NCBI GenBank assembly: GCA_002163245.1 | Contig: MAAL01000115.1 | Span: 44,023 to 108,022, forward strand | DNA: 64,000 nucleotides | Direction of reading: 5' to 3' | Origin: Gammaproteobacteria bacterium 42_54_T18 | Lineage (GTDB): Bacteria; Pseudomonadota; Gammaproteobacteria; Pseudomonadales; Ketobacteraceae | Shown here: positions 36,482-46,329 of the stretch, piece after piece | Layout: each line of letters starts with the position of its first letter | Position numbering within the stretch: position 1 is the stretch's first letter | Made by a program: the position numbers and the translations under genes | The notes under the pieces: model-generated | The model's input: the letters and a program-made list of their open reading frames with translations, nothing else | Databases searched by the model: none | What the model was told of the DNA's origin: nothing

Positions 36482-36524
36482 GTGTAAATATTTCGATTAT
36501 TTATCAAAGAGACTCTACGCTAGA

Positions 36525-37913
36525 TCAGAGGTGCTCTTCTGCATACTCGGCCAGCACCGAACGAGGCACCCCTTTTAATTGGACACTTGCACCATGAGAA
36601 AACCCCTTAAATCGTTCAGACATGTAGGTTAAACCCGAACTTGTAGGGGAAAGATAAGGGGTGTCAATTTGTGCCAAATTACCCAAACATACAACTTTGC
36701 TACCCTCTCCTGCACGGGTAATTATGGTCTTAATTTGATGGGGAGTTAGGTTCTGGCACTCATCAATCAAAATCATGCTACGTTGAAAGCTTCTTCCGCG
36801 AATATAATTTAAGGCCTTGAATTGAATATTCGCCTTGGATTTTACGTACTCGATACTCCCCTCTGGGCTTTCATCATTTGAATGAAGCGCTTCAATATTA
36901 TCGGTTATAGCACCCAACCAAGGGTCCATCTTTTCTTCTTCATTGCCGGGCAGAAAACCATGATCTTCTGCTAGTGACGGTGTACTTCGAGTAACGATGA
37001 TTTTATTGTAACGCTTACTCTCTATCGTCATTTCAATCGCAGCAGCTAATGCTAAAATAGTCTTCCCTGAACCTGCTGCTCCCGTTAAATTGACCAAATG
37101 AATATCAGGATCAAGCAATTCATTAAGTGCTAGTGCTTGATAGATGTTTCTCGGCGCCAAGCCCCAAGCCTCTTGCTCCATCAATGATTCCTTTCGTAAA
37201 TGCTGGATAACAATATGCTCGTCTGAAATTTCCTTTATTTTCCCAACAAAACCTTGTTCATCTAAAATAAATTGGTTTAAGAAAACTTCATTCTCAAAAG
37301 TATCACTAGGAACTGAGTGGTAAGTAATACTTCCACGCTGAATGGTATCAACTTGACTAACCTGATCCCAAAACTCTCCGGGGAACTCAATATACCCTTT
37401 CGTTAACTGCTTTACGTCAGACACCAGTTGGTCATTATGGTAATCCTCTGCATTGATATGGCAGGCTCTCGCTTTCAAGCGCATATTGATATCTTTGGTT
37501 ACTAACGTATAACGGCAATCTGGATTTTCCACTTGCATTTGGACAACACGATTAATAATAATATTATCATTTGTGTTATTCAACAGACAAGTTTCCGGAG
37601 GTTCGCCTGGCCTATTGGTAACAACGGCAATCCGACCCTTTGTAGGTTCTCCTTCATTTCGATATATAGGAACACCTCCGTCTAAACGTTCGGGAGGCAC
37701 ATCACCAATTAAACTATCAATCAAACGCACGGCAGAGCGACATTCTGCTGCCACCGACTTATTGCCGACTTTTAATTTATCGAGTTCTTCTAGAACAGTC
37801 ATGGGGATAATGACGAGATGCTCGTCAAAATTAAGAAGGGAATTAGGATCGTGAATTAATACATTGGTATCGAGTACGTAGGCTTTTCGGGCGTAAACAC
37901 CATTAGGAGTCAT
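36525..37913 (-). CDS. PIN-PhoH family ATPase (YlaK/PhoH2 type)
   Basis: A 462-residue fusion. The N-terminal PIN nuclease domain (residues about 10-150) has YVLDTNVLIHDPNSLL and the second acidic cluster in CRYTLVTKDINMRLKARA. The C-terminal PhoH ATPase has Walker A NLTGAAGSGKTILALA near residue 280 and Walker B RSMILIDECQNLTPHQIK near 380. PIN-PhoH proteins combine RNA cleavage with helicase-like activity. It is leftward and followed after about 43 bp by the Fur palindrome, whose long hairpin might also stop its transcript. Gene is complete with normal length. Confidence 0.92.
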   Translation of the reverse strand: MTPNGVYARKAYVLDTNVLIHDPNSLLNFDEHLVIIPMTVLEELDKLKVGNKSVAAECRSAVRLIDSLIGDVPPERLDGGVPIYRNEGEPTKGRIAVVTNRPGEPPETCLLNNTNDNIIINRVVQMQVENPDCRYTLVTKDINMRLKARACHINAEDYHNDQLVSDVKQLTKGYIEFPGEFWDQVSQVDTIQRGSITYHSVPSDTFENEVFLNQFILDEQGFVGKIKEISDEHIVIQHLRKESLMEQEAWGLAPRNIYQALALNELLDPDIHLVNLTGAAGSGKTILALAAAIEMTIESKRYNKIIVTRSTPSLAEDHGFLPGNEEEKMDPWLGAITDNIEALHSNDESPEGSIEYVKSKANIQFKALNYIRGRSFQRSMILIDECQNLTPHQIKTIITRAGEGSKVVCLGNLAQIDTPYLSPTSSGLTYMSERFKGFSHGASVQLKGVPRSVLAEYAEEHL

Positions 37914-38111
37914 GGTCTATCCTCAAATAAGTCAGGTTGATTCAATATACAAGCACGTTGTGTTTTTGTATTGAAGGCGCCTCCTTATCAAGCTTTGTAT
38001 TCGCAATTTCCTATGAAAAACAAAGCCTGACCATGTATTTCGTTACTTTTATCTTATGTCATAAAATCAATTTCGCAAATGTTTTTTACAATTTGATGTC
38101 AGCTTAAAAGC

Positions 38112-38852
38112 TTACTGATGTTCATCTAACATTTTCTGCATTTTACTCGTCAACTCAGTATGCCATTGATCCACTGCGTTAGAAAACTCTATCTCGTTAT
38201 CTACATCAACAACTGGCGGTAACTGTGGTTCGCTTAGGTAATGCACCAGTTTTATCGGCCTAGGAAGTAATGACAAACCCAGCCCACGAATCGCCGTAAC
38301 GGGTAACCGGTATTTTTGGTAAACCATTTTGGTCAATGTATTCTCATATACGGTATACAAGTCATCAGCACCAGGACAACAAGACAAAATGATAGGTGTT
38401 TGGGTTTTGAGCGCCAACCGGACAAATCCTTTCCGGGATTCCCAGCACACTTTGTACTTTTCGGAAGAAGGTCTAAGCGCTTCGCGCATACCTCCTGGTG
38501 CAACAAGAACAAGTTGCTCCCTGTCCGATAACAAAAACTCTGCTACTTTTGGTCTGGCTGGAACCGCCCCTGACTTAGCTACCGCACGACCAATAGATGG
38601 AACATAAAAAAGCGATCGATCCGCCAAGCTTCTTACAACGCGCCCCGTATCCTCATTTATTTTGCGCGATAAAAGTGCATTGTCATACGTTGCAAAACTA
38701 TGGTTCACCGCAATGATGCAGCGCCCCGCAGCAGGAATATGCTCCATACCAAAGACTTTATGTCGATGGTAACGAGATACTGGCCCATAAAGTTTATTAG
38801 TACGCTTAATCGCAGCAGGGTCTGGCTCATGATATCGGTGATCTATCTTCAC
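38112..38852 (-). CDS. Lysophospholipid acyltransferase-like protein (PlsC superfamily)
   Basis: A 246-residue membrane-associated acyltransferase. The catalytic block is NHSFATYDNALL near residue 50, where the His-to-Asp spacing is five residues rather than the usual four of PlsC; this form occurs in the DAGAT/TMEM68-like branch. The substrate-binding block appears as VLVAPGGMREALRP near 115 and a later FVRLALKTQTPIILSC matches the third motif. It would transfer acyl chains to glycerolipids, but the acceptor cannot be stated. Leftward gene with no tight partner. Confidence 0.85.
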   Translation of the reverse strand: MKIDHRYHEPDPAAIKRTNKLYGPVSRYHRHKVFGMEHIPAAGRCIIAVNHSFATYDNALLSRKINEDTGRVVRSLADRSLFYVPSIGRAVAKSGAVPARPKVAEFLLSDREQLVLVAPGGMREALRPSSEKYKVCWESRKGFVRLALKTQTPIILSCCPGADDLYTVYENTLTKMVYQKYRLPVTAIRGLGLSLLPRPIKLVHYLSEPQLPPVVDVDNEIEFSNAVDQWHTELTSKMQKMLDEHQ

Positions 38853-39221
38853 ATTACATCCTTAACTATTTTACTGACTCTAGCTATCTTATAGAGAATT
38901 GTATTTTAACGTTTTCAGCTCACCCGCATTTTCTCACAAAGATGCCTCATATGTGTTGACGAGTAGTGACAACATTTATGTTTAATTTGCCACTCACACC
39001 AAAACAACTTAGGGGTTTTTACTCAAATACCGCCCTTTTTGACCGTTATGGTCTATATATAGATGGTAATTGGGCTTCACCATGACCTTATAGAGCGATA
39101 TACTGAGTGATCACTTTGTAAGCTTTGTTGACCACAACCCAACTTACGGGCCGTAAAAAAATAAGAAGACGGAGTTTCGAATATACGATGGTTGCATTGT
39201 ATATTCCTTAAAATAAAAATA
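38853..39221. other. Intergenic region before the HDOD kinase
   Basis: About 370 bp between divergent genes. A possible promoter (TTGACG, 17 bases, TGTTTA) lies near 38957-38985. Close to the kinase, an open frame of seven codons (ATG at 39188, MVALYIP, stop 39211) follows a GGAG at 39171 and ends 10 bases before the kinase ATG; it could be a leader peptide or chance. Nothing else is recognised. Confidence 0.4.
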
Positions 39222-41438
39222 ATGGATCATCAGCTACCTAACGTCTCAGACTCGGCATCACAATTTGACGTCAAATCGTCAAGCAACAGTATCCGAAAGC
39301 TGTTGTCGCTTCCCCATGTGCTGCTCCCAGTACTACACCTTTCCAGTGACACCCCTAACGACCCATTACATTTGTATAATTTACTACGTTATGATGCGTC
39401 ATTGGTTGCTCGTGTACTCGAAGTTAACCGAAAGTCACCCTCGGCAACACTATCAACATCACCCCAAGCTGATATTAAGGAGCTACTACTCTCCACTTCA
39501 CCGAAAACGATTCGAAGTTTAGTCCTATCAACATTCCATGACAGAAATGGTATTTATACCTGTGGGAATGCCCTCTCACAGGAATACTTGAAAAAGCAGT
39601 GGCTCACGAGCATTCAGTGTGGATTTTTAGCCAAATCCCTTGCTCTGCAAGTAGACTACCCTGACCCAGAAGAGGCTTATTTTGCAGGCTTACTGCATAA
39701 TATTGGTCAACTGATATTTCACGCCGAAGATGGTGATGAATATTTAAATACCTGCGTATACGACCTCGCACCTGATCTAACTATCGGCGATAAAAGTTCG
39801 CTATTACTATCCAATGAGAATAAACGTTTTTCAATAGATCATTGTAAAATCGGCGCCCACATGTGTAAAACCTGGGGCTTACCAATCCAACTTCAAGATG
39901 CCATACGGTTTCATCACGCAAGCTTCGAGCAGATCTCAGACGCACACATTCTTACTCGTATCATTAATTTAAGCAGCGCAATCAGCGAAGGGAAATTTAG
40001 CCAGTTCCGAACCTGTGCTACTAAGGTTTCTTCCCTGCTTAATATTCCCATAGACCATATTGCTCCCGTCATCGAATCCGCGATAGCTCAAACAAGCGAC
40101 ATTATTCGCTCACTTGACATACCGCTTACAGACAGTATCATCGATCAAAAACTCGTTCCCATCCACGATAACGAAAGTGATCACGTTCCTCTTCAAGATG
40201 CGATAAAACTCAATCAATTAACGCGTGAAATACATTTCTGCGGTATTTTGGAAACGGTAAAAGGCGCATTACTCAATGCCACGTCAGAAGAGCACATTCA
40301 ATACGAAACACAGCTAGCTGCTGCTACGTTGTTTGACGTCGAAAAAACATTTTTTTTCACGTTCGATAAGTCAACCAATTACATCCAAGGCGACCAAAAA
40401 ACCAAACCTCCCTCAATTATTAATGACCTATCGATATTATCAGAAAAAGGTCGTAGCATTTTGGCTGACACGGCCATCTCAAACGAGTCACTTGATACGT
40501 TTTCGATCTCTTACGAAACACTATCCATCGTTGACCAAGAAATCCTTCACCAAGCGTCAGCACAACACTTACTATGCCAACCATTAATGAATGGTAAAAA
40601 ATTATTCGGTATTCTTGTTTTCGCGCTAAACGACAAAGAGATGTTACAACTCTCTTCAACACGCAAACATGTAAAAGATTTTACTGCTACGGTGAGTCGA
40701 GCACTCCTAAGAGTAAAACACAACACAGAACAATTCGATTCAATGCTACACGCTGAACGTTCACTGTACCAAACAAAACTTAAACGTATGACTCATGAAA
40801 TCAACAATCCGTTAAGCATTGCGCAAAATCATCTTCATATATTGTCCATGTCGGATCATTATTCATCGCAACAACGCGAGTCAATACAGGTTATTCAAGA
40901 AGAAATAATACGCGCATCGAACCTGCTCAAACAACACGTGGACGGTAGTCACTCACAAAACGCTAAAAACCACGCTGTTAATATCAATGAAATATTATGT
41001 GATTTACTACTCGTATTTGAAGATGGACTAACAGAAGAACAAAATATAGATACGGAAAGACAGCTCGACAAGAGTATGCCGGCAATATTCATTGATGATA
41101 TTAAGCTAAAACAGATTTTGACCAACTTATTAAAAAATGCGTTTGAATCACTTGGGAATGAGGGCTGGTTATCAATTCGATCTCAAGATAACGTAATTAT
41201 TAACGGTGAGCCATTTATAGAAATCCAGATAGCCGACGATGGCCCAGGGATTCCAAAATCAATCATTGGGCACCTTTTTTCGCCGATAAATACACTTAAG
41301 GGTGAAGATCATAGTGGTATAGGGCTAAGTATTGTAAAAGAATTGACCAATCAACTGGATGGTTGTGTGAGCTACCGCAGAGAATTTGACGGAACTACCG
41401 TTTTTAGTTTATTTTTCCCAAGGAAATTTGAAATATAA
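39222..41438 (+). CDS. HDOD-GAF hybrid histidine kinase
   Basis: A 738-residue cytoplasmic signalling protein. The N-terminal HDOD domain (about residues 25-260) has YDASLVARVLEVNR and YFAGLLHNIGQLIFH; a GAF-like region follows (about 330-500). The kinase core has the H box MTHEINNPLSIAQNHLHIL with phospho-accepting His near residue 530, N box LTNLLKNAFESLG, and G boxes ADDGPGIPKS and GEDHSGIGLSIV. No membrane helix is present. The frame can extend to a TTG at 39192, but the ATG at 39222 is preferred although no clear ribosome site precedes it. The receiver-GGDEF-EAL gene follows 110 bp later and is the probable phospho-partner. Confidence 0.88.
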   Translation: MDHQLPNVSDSASQFDVKSSSNSIRKLLSLPHVLLPVLHLSSDTPNDPLHLYNLLRYDASLVARVLEVNRKSPSATLSTSPQADIKELLLSTSPKTIRSLVLSTFHDRNGIYTCGNALSQEYLKKQWLTSIQCGFLAKSLALQVDYPDPEEAYFAGLLHNIGQLIFHAEDGDEYLNTCVYDLAPDLTIGDKSSLLLSNENKRFSIDHCKIGAHMCKTWGLPIQLQDAIRFHHASFEQISDAHILTRIINLSSAISEGKFSQFRTCATKVSSLLNIPIDHIAPVIESAIAQTSDIIRSLDIPLTDSIIDQKLVPIHDNESDHVPLQDAIKLNQLTREIHFCGILETVKGALLNATSEEHIQYETQLAAATLFDVEKTFFFTFDKSTNYIQGDQKTKPPSIINDLSILSEKGRSILADTAISNESLDTFSISYETLSIVDQEILHQASAQHLLCQPLMNGKKLFGILVFALNDKEMLQLSSTRKHVKDFTATVSRALLRVKHNTEQFDSMLHAERSLYQTKLKRMTHEINNPLSIAQNHLHILSMSDHYSSQQRESIQVIQEEIIRASNLLKQHVDGSHSQNAKNHAVNINEILCDLLLVFEDGLTEEQNIDTERQLDKSMPAIFIDDIKLKQILTNLLKNAFESLGNEGWLSIRSQDNVIINGEPFIEIQIADDGPGIPKSIIGHLFSPINTLKGEDHSGIGLSIVKELTNQLDGCVSYRREFDGTTVFSLFFPRKFEI

Positions 41439-41548
41439 CCTATAGTGATATGCGAGCACGTAAACTGTGTGCGACAAGTATTTGAGCAGTGTTAGTAAGC
41501 CGATAAAAAATAAAAATATTAGAGTGGATACAACACAAGGACATAAGT

Positions 41549-43774
41549 ATGGCCATTTCAATACCGCCGCAATCAACTATGCGACCAACAACGTTCTCCG
41601 CAACTCCCGCGACGAAAGTCTACACTATCCTTGCCGTGGATGACAAACCCGACTTATTGACAAGCATGCAATCTCTACTGAGTTTGTATCGGTACCAAGT
41701 TCTCATTGCTCCCAGCGGCAAAGAAGCAATTAATACGCTACAAAACAATACCGTCGACTTAATCATCCTTGACTTACGTATGCCTGACTTAAACGGCCAT
41801 CAAGTAATGGATTACCTAGCGCAACACCACATAGATATTCCTGTCGTTGTAGTTAGTGGCGAATCCTCATTCGATGCGGTCAGTCGAGCACTAAAAAATG
41901 GCGCCTATGACTTCATTCGCAAACCCTACGTTGCTGAAGAGTTATTAAATGCCGTCAAACACGCATTACAAGAGCGAACCCTTGCCAATGATAACTTGGC
42001 AATGCAAGAACAGATCAAACACTCAGAGCACCTTCATCGTTTTATGATAAATAATTCACCCGATATTATTTACATACTTGATAAACATGGACATATAACG
42101 TATCTCAACGACCGAACACTAAGCCTCATAAATTATGAGAAATCAGACCTAATCGGCAAACATTTTAGTACACTCATCAGTGAGGATGAACTAAGAAAAC
42201 ATCCTTACACGTTAAATGAACGACGCAAAGGTAGCCGAAAAACAAAAAACCGTGAAGTACAGCTAAAACGTAGAGTTCAATACAGCAATATTGAAAAAGT
42301 TGGTACGCTTTCCGTTTCCTTTGAGGTCAGTTCTATGGGCATCTATAACGAAGACCCTATCTCTGGTGAAGATGTATTTGCAGGATCATATGGTATTTTG
42401 CGAGATATTACTGCCAGAAAGCAAGCTGAGTCAGTCATTCGGTTTCAAGCGTATCATGATCTGCTCACAGGCCTGCCTAATCGTTCACTACTCAAAGACC
42501 GTACTACTCTAGCAATCTCCCAGGCCCGAAGAAATAAACATAAAGTTGCCATGATCTTTTTAGATCTCGATAGGTTTAAAATAGTCAATGATTCACTAGG
42601 CCATAATATTGGCGACCAACTATTACAGGCGGTCAGCAGACGCCTACAAAGCTGTCTACGTGAGGGAGATACGCTATCGCGCTTAGGTGGAGATGAGTTT
42701 GCCCTATTACTTCCAAATATCGCTAACCAAGAAAATGCCGTAGCGGTGGCAGAAAAGGTTTTAAGCGTTTTGGATTCTGCATTTCATATCGACACCCATG
42801 ACCTGCATCTAACAGGTAGTCTTGGTATAGCCCTCTACCCTGACCATGGGGAAGACATGGATACCCTAATAAAGCATGCCGACCTTGCCATGTATTCTAT
42901 TAAGGGTAATGGTAAGAATGGTCTTACGGTATATAACCAGGAAATGAGTAACGCACAGCTTTCACGTATATCCCTTGAGCATGACATGCACGTCGCATTA
43001 GAAAAAGATGAGTTTGACGTTGTCTACCAACCCGTCATAAATGCAGAAACAGGGTCACTAAAAGGGTTTGAAGCTCTTGTACGCTGGCACCATCCTAACA
43101 ATGGAATCCTATACCCCAAGGATTTTTTGGCTATCGCTGAAGATAACGGCTGTATTATTGCCATTGGAGAAAAAATATTAGACCGTGTATGTTCTGATAT
43201 CAAACGCTGGAAAAAGCCAGATCTTCAAATATCAATTAACGTATCCGCCCTAGAGGTTAATCATCATGGATTTGTTGAACTAATAACCTCTCACCTAGCC
43301 CATTACAACGTCCGAGGAAGCCAGATCGAACTTGATATTAATGAAAACATCATAATGTCCGATCATTTACAAACAATTGAAAAATTACAACAACTATCAG
43401 ATCTAGGCATTAGTATTGCCATTGATGATTTCGGCGCCAGCTACTCATCTCTAAGTCATCTCCATCGATTCCCAATCAATACGTTAAAACTCGACCAATC
43501 CTTTATTGCCTCAATTGATGGAAAGCCCAAAAAGGCTTGTATCATTAATGCCATCATTGCGATGGCAAAAGGATTGGACATGCGATTAATTGCAGAGGGC
43601 GTTGAAACAGAACAACAATACCACTACCTTCAAAACCTTGGTTGCCAACACATGCAAGGTCATTTATTCAGCAAGGCTGTCAGCTACAGCTTGGCTGAAT
43701 ATATGATTCAACATCCGGAAGATTCACTAAAAACATTTCCTGAAAACCCCAATATTCCAGTGTTAGCTAACTAA
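41549..43774 (+). CDS. Response regulator with PAS, GGDEF and EAL domains
   Basis: A 741-residue protein: receiver domain (residues 28-145, phospho-Asp in LIILDLRMPDL near 76), PAS domain (about 165-290, RFMINNSPDIIYILD), GGDEF domain with intact LSRLGGDEF and an inhibitory RxxD site (REGD) five residues before GGDEF, then EAL with intact EALVRWHHP and the later IAIDDFGASYSSL and LIAEGVETE motifs. Both halves look catalytically competent, so it could make or degrade cyclic di-GMP depending on phosphorylation. AAGGA is well placed before the ATG. The HDOD kinase directly upstream is the likely phosphodonor. Confidence 0.93.
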   Translation: MAISIPPQSTMRPTTFSATPATKVYTILAVDDKPDLLTSMQSLLSLYRYQVLIAPSGKEAINTLQNNTVDLIILDLRMPDLNGHQVMDYLAQHHIDIPVVVVSGESSFDAVSRALKNGAYDFIRKPYVAEELLNAVKHALQERTLANDNLAMQEQIKHSEHLHRFMINNSPDIIYILDKHGHITYLNDRTLSLINYEKSDLIGKHFSTLISEDELRKHPYTLNERRKGSRKTKNREVQLKRRVQYSNIEKVGTLSVSFEVSSMGIYNEDPISGEDVFAGSYGILRDITARKQAESVIRFQAYHDLLTGLPNRSLLKDRTTLAISQARRNKHKVAMIFLDLDRFKIVNDSLGHNIGDQLLQAVSRRLQSCLREGDTLSRLGGDEFALLLPNIANQENAVAVAEKVLSVLDSAFHIDTHDLHLTGSLGIALYPDHGEDMDTLIKHADLAMYSIKGNGKNGLTVYNQEMSNAQLSRISLEHDMHVALEKDEFDVVYQPVINAETGSLKGFEALVRWHHPNNGILYPKDFLAIAEDNGCIIAIGEKILDRVCSDIKRWKKPDLQISINVSALEVNHHGFVELITSHLAHYNVRGSQIELDINENIIMSDHLQTIEKLQQLSDLGISIAIDDFGASYSSLSHLHRFPINTLKLDQSFIASIDGKPKKACIINAIIAMAKGLDMRLIAEGVETEQQYHYLQNLGCQHMQGHLFSKAVSYSLAEYMIQHPEDSLKTFPENPNIPVLAN

Positions 43775-43846
43775 AACCAGAACTATCGCATCTTGCATTT
43801 TTGCAATAGTAGTTTGCAATCCTACAAACCGTTTTACATTCAGCCT

Positions 43847-43888
43847 CTCCGTGAATACTGGTAGTGTTAGCGCCACAAATTTACGGAG
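43847..43888 (+). promoter_or_regulatory. Hairpin overlapping the ribosome site of the CxxCH protein
   Basis: CTCCGTGAAT (43847-43856) and ATTTACGGAG (43879-43888) pair at nine of ten positions. The right arm includes GGAG, the only good ribosome-site candidate before the ATG at 43900, so folding could limit translation. It may be coincidental. Confidence 0.3.
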
Positions 43889-43899
43889 TGGGTTGAGTC

Positions 43900-45027
43900 A
43901 TGAAATCGATAAAAGAAATAGTAAAAATTTCAACCATATTGGGGCTATTCGTAGTTAATATAGCTTATGCAGACGAGGAATCAACACTAAGGACATCAAC
44001 CTCAGGTTACAATGCCGACAAGGCCCTAAACCAGTCAGACCATTATGCATGGCAACTGTTTGCACACCTCAATCAACCCGCGACGCTTAACCGGTGCCGC
44101 CCAGATAGAAATAAAACCTTAGGTGATACTGGTTTAACCGTTTGGGAAACCTGGCAATCTCGCGAAGAGACATTTTTACAAGGTGCTGAAAAACCACCCA
44201 CCTGGAAAAAAGGCTGTGCCAATAAAGGCTTCTATTCATTTCCAGAAGGCAATTATAGTAATTTTGATGATGAAGCAGTCCGAATTAACAAAAAAGCCTA
44301 TAGATTCATTCGTGATAATCATTTATACAGCCTGGATGTACAGGAGGGATTAGCGCAATCAGGCATTAGAGATATAGATTTCCCTTTAGGCTCTAAAACA
44401 GTTAAAGCTGGCTGGGTAAAAATAGATGAGGATGATAAGCCGTCTTATCATTGGATGGAAATCGAGCGAAATGGCGAACTTACCATCTACGGCTTATCGG
44501 CATTACACATCGCATCAAAGGATTTTCCCACGTGGTTTTGGGCAACCTTTGAACATATTGATAACAACACTCGCTGGAATTATGTTTACCCTGAAAGCTT
44601 TCAGGGTTGGATTGTCCCATCCAATGACAGTGCCGCCTGCCCAGCTAGTAATTTATCATGTAATACAATTCCAGCAGGTTACGGCTTAGAGGGGACAAAA
44701 TGGGAAAACTATCGGTTACGAGGAACTCAAACAGAAATCGTTGATAACCGTGGTACACCAACAGTTCTTGTAAACTCTCATCTTGAAGGAGTTTTGGACC
44801 AACCATCGATGTCTTGTGTTACTTGCCACGCCCTTGCTGTTAAAGGTTCAAATGGCCCAGCCATGCCTATACCAATTACCCACGGCGTTAACAATGAAGG
44901 CTTGCCAGTGGGTCATATTGGTGCATTAAATCCAGAGCTTTTCTTGGACCTCAATGGAAACCCTATTCCTTATGTAGGACTAGATTATGTTTGGACATTG
45001 AGGAACGCAAAACGAGAGAATAACTAA
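43900..45027 (+). CDS. Secreted protein with single c-type haem site
   Basis: A 375-residue exported protein: signal peptide IVKISTILGLFVVNIAYA, then a globular region rich in Trp and Tyr (YAWQLFAHLNQPATLNRC, LTVWETWQSREETF, FPTWFWATFEHIDNN) and one haem-attachment motif CVTCH near residue 311, followed by VKGSNGPAMPIP. The pattern resembles uncharacterised periplasmic cytochrome-c-like proteins found near oxidoreductases. The axial sixth ligand is not evident. Conserved Cys pairs (CRPD, GCAN; SAACPASNLSC) may form disulfides. No oxidoreductase partner is adjacent, so its electron-transfer role is unassigned. Confidence 0.75.
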   Translation: MKSIKEIVKISTILGLFVVNIAYADEESTLRTSTSGYNADKALNQSDHYAWQLFAHLNQPATLNRCRPDRNKTLGDTGLTVWETWQSREETFLQGAEKPPTWKKGCANKGFYSFPEGNYSNFDDEAVRINKKAYRFIRDNHLYSLDVQEGLAQSGIRDIDFPLGSKTVKAGWVKIDEDDKPSYHWMEIERNGELTIYGLSALHIASKDFPTWFWATFEHIDNNTRWNYVYPESFQGWIVPSNDSAACPASNLSCNTIPAGYGLEGTKWENYRLRGTQTEIVDNRGTPTVLVNSHLEGVLDQPSMSCVTCHALAVKGSNGPAMPIPITHGVNNEGLPVGHIGALNPELFLDLNGNPIPYVGLDYVWTLRNAKRENN

Positions 45028-45045
45028 ATACTGCAAACTATTTAT

Positions 45046-45100
45046 ATCGATAATGGTATGGGGCAAAAAGTTACCTAAAGCGCCTCACACCATTATTGAT
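45046..45100. terminator. Probable bidirectional terminator hairpin
   Basis: ATCGATAATGGTATGGGGC pairs with GCGCCTCACACCATTATTGAT with few mismatches around a short loop. It lies exactly between the convergent cytochrome-like and LysR genes. No strong T tract is seen. Confidence 0.55.
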
Positions 45101-45108
45101 ACGTAACA

Positions 45109-46020
45109 TCAACACGTACAGTTGTATTCAATTAACAACGTTTCGTTGCTTAATTGCTCGAGCAAAAAATCTTTAAACACCTTTAAACGTTTGCAACTCC
45201 GCATATCTGGGTGAAATAACAACCAAATATTGCTAGTTGGAACAAAATCTACCGTAAACAGCCGCTTTAGCTCTGGCTTAACTTGATCATCAGGTAAAAT
45301 AGCCACGCCCACACCTGCAGCAGCAAGTGCTGACATAGAAACAAGGTCATTGCTTCTAGCCACTATGTTCTTATGGGGAATATTTTCCCGAATCCATTTA
45401 AACGCAGGTAATAACAATAGATTGATATGGCTGCAAATCAGCCTATGGTCGCTCAACTCATCCACACCAGCCGGCTCACCATACGTTTCTAAATACTCCA
45501 ATGATGCAAAAGCTGACCAATGTAACGAAAACAAATGTTTACCCACTAAATGCTCTGGTGGTTTAGAACAGGCTCGAATGGCTAAATCCGCCTCTCGCTT
45601 GGACAAATTGCAGTCATCATTAGATATATGCAAATTTACGATGATTTCGGGGTATTTTTCCTGAAACTTACGTATATAGCTTGGTAAAAAGCAATAACCA
45701 AAATTATGGGGAACGGTTAAATTAATTTCTCCACTCGTCCCATTTTTTTGATTATCCAATACTAGTTTGATATCGGCAACCCTGTCTACGATACCCTCAA
45801 CATATTCCAAAATTTCGACACCCACATCAGACAATCTATAACCATCTGAGTTACGGATAAATATTTTTGATCCCAGCGCCTCTTCCAAACTGTTTATTCT
45901 TCTGAATACTGTAGAGTGATTTACCTTTAACACTTCAGCCGCTTTTGCCAAAGTGTCGTGACGCGAAACCACAATCAGATATTTAAAATCATCCCAATTA
46001 AGACTATCCAATGTAACCAT
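45109..46020 (-). CDS. LysR-family transcriptional regulator
   Basis: A 303-residue LTTR with N-terminal helix-turn-helix (FKYLIVVSRHDTLAKAAEVLKVNHSTVFRRINSLEEALGSKIFIR, residues 12-56) and a C-terminal substrate-binding domain (GEINLTVPHNFGYCFLP, SALAAAGVGVAILPDD). The unusual HSTVFRRI recognition helix places it in the GcvA/AaeR-like branch with other single-target regulators. It is divergent from the GST-like gene (310 bp apart), and the nitroimidazole-type cluster starts 1.3 kb away on that side, so it may control either. Effector unknown. Confidence 0.92.
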   Translation of the reverse strand: MVTLDSLNWDDFKYLIVVSRHDTLAKAAEVLKVNHSTVFRRINSLEEALGSKIFIRNSDGYRLSDVGVEILEYVEGIVDRVADIKLVLDNQKNGTSGEINLTVPHNFGYCFLPSYIRKFQEKYPEIIVNLHISNDDCNLSKREADLAIRACSKPPEHLVGKHLFSLHWSAFASLEYLETYGEPAGVDELSDHRLICSHINLLLLPAFKWIRENIPHKNIVARSNDLVSMSALAAAGVGVAILPDDQVKPELKRLFTVDFVPTSNIWLLFHPDMRSCKRLKVFKDFLLEQLSNETLLIEYNCTC

Positions 46021-46329
46021 TTATCACCTTCATTTCGCATTTTAATTCCGTTTTAAATATCAGCCCAAAATTGTTAATCAAAGATAGCCACCAAAATGCA
46101 ACAAAAAAAGAAAAACGCCTAACCCTAGCTTTTTAAATATAGTCAATACACAAAACTGCAAACAGCACTTTCATAATTGAAAATCTCAATGGATTTTATT
46201 TTAGGTAAACTTCAAATTGATGCAAGAAATATATAATAAACCTTCGTTCTTCATCATCAGCTACCTTCCCATCACACCATTACTTGCATTAAAGCAACGA
46301 TACTGCCTCCGATCAAAGGAATACAGAAC
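46021..46329. promoter_or_regulatory. Divergent LysR/GST intergenic region
   Basis: About 310 bp of AT-rich DNA. The LysR regulator probably binds here, but I cannot single out a convincing T-N11-A palindrome. No small gene is supported. Confidence 0.4.
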
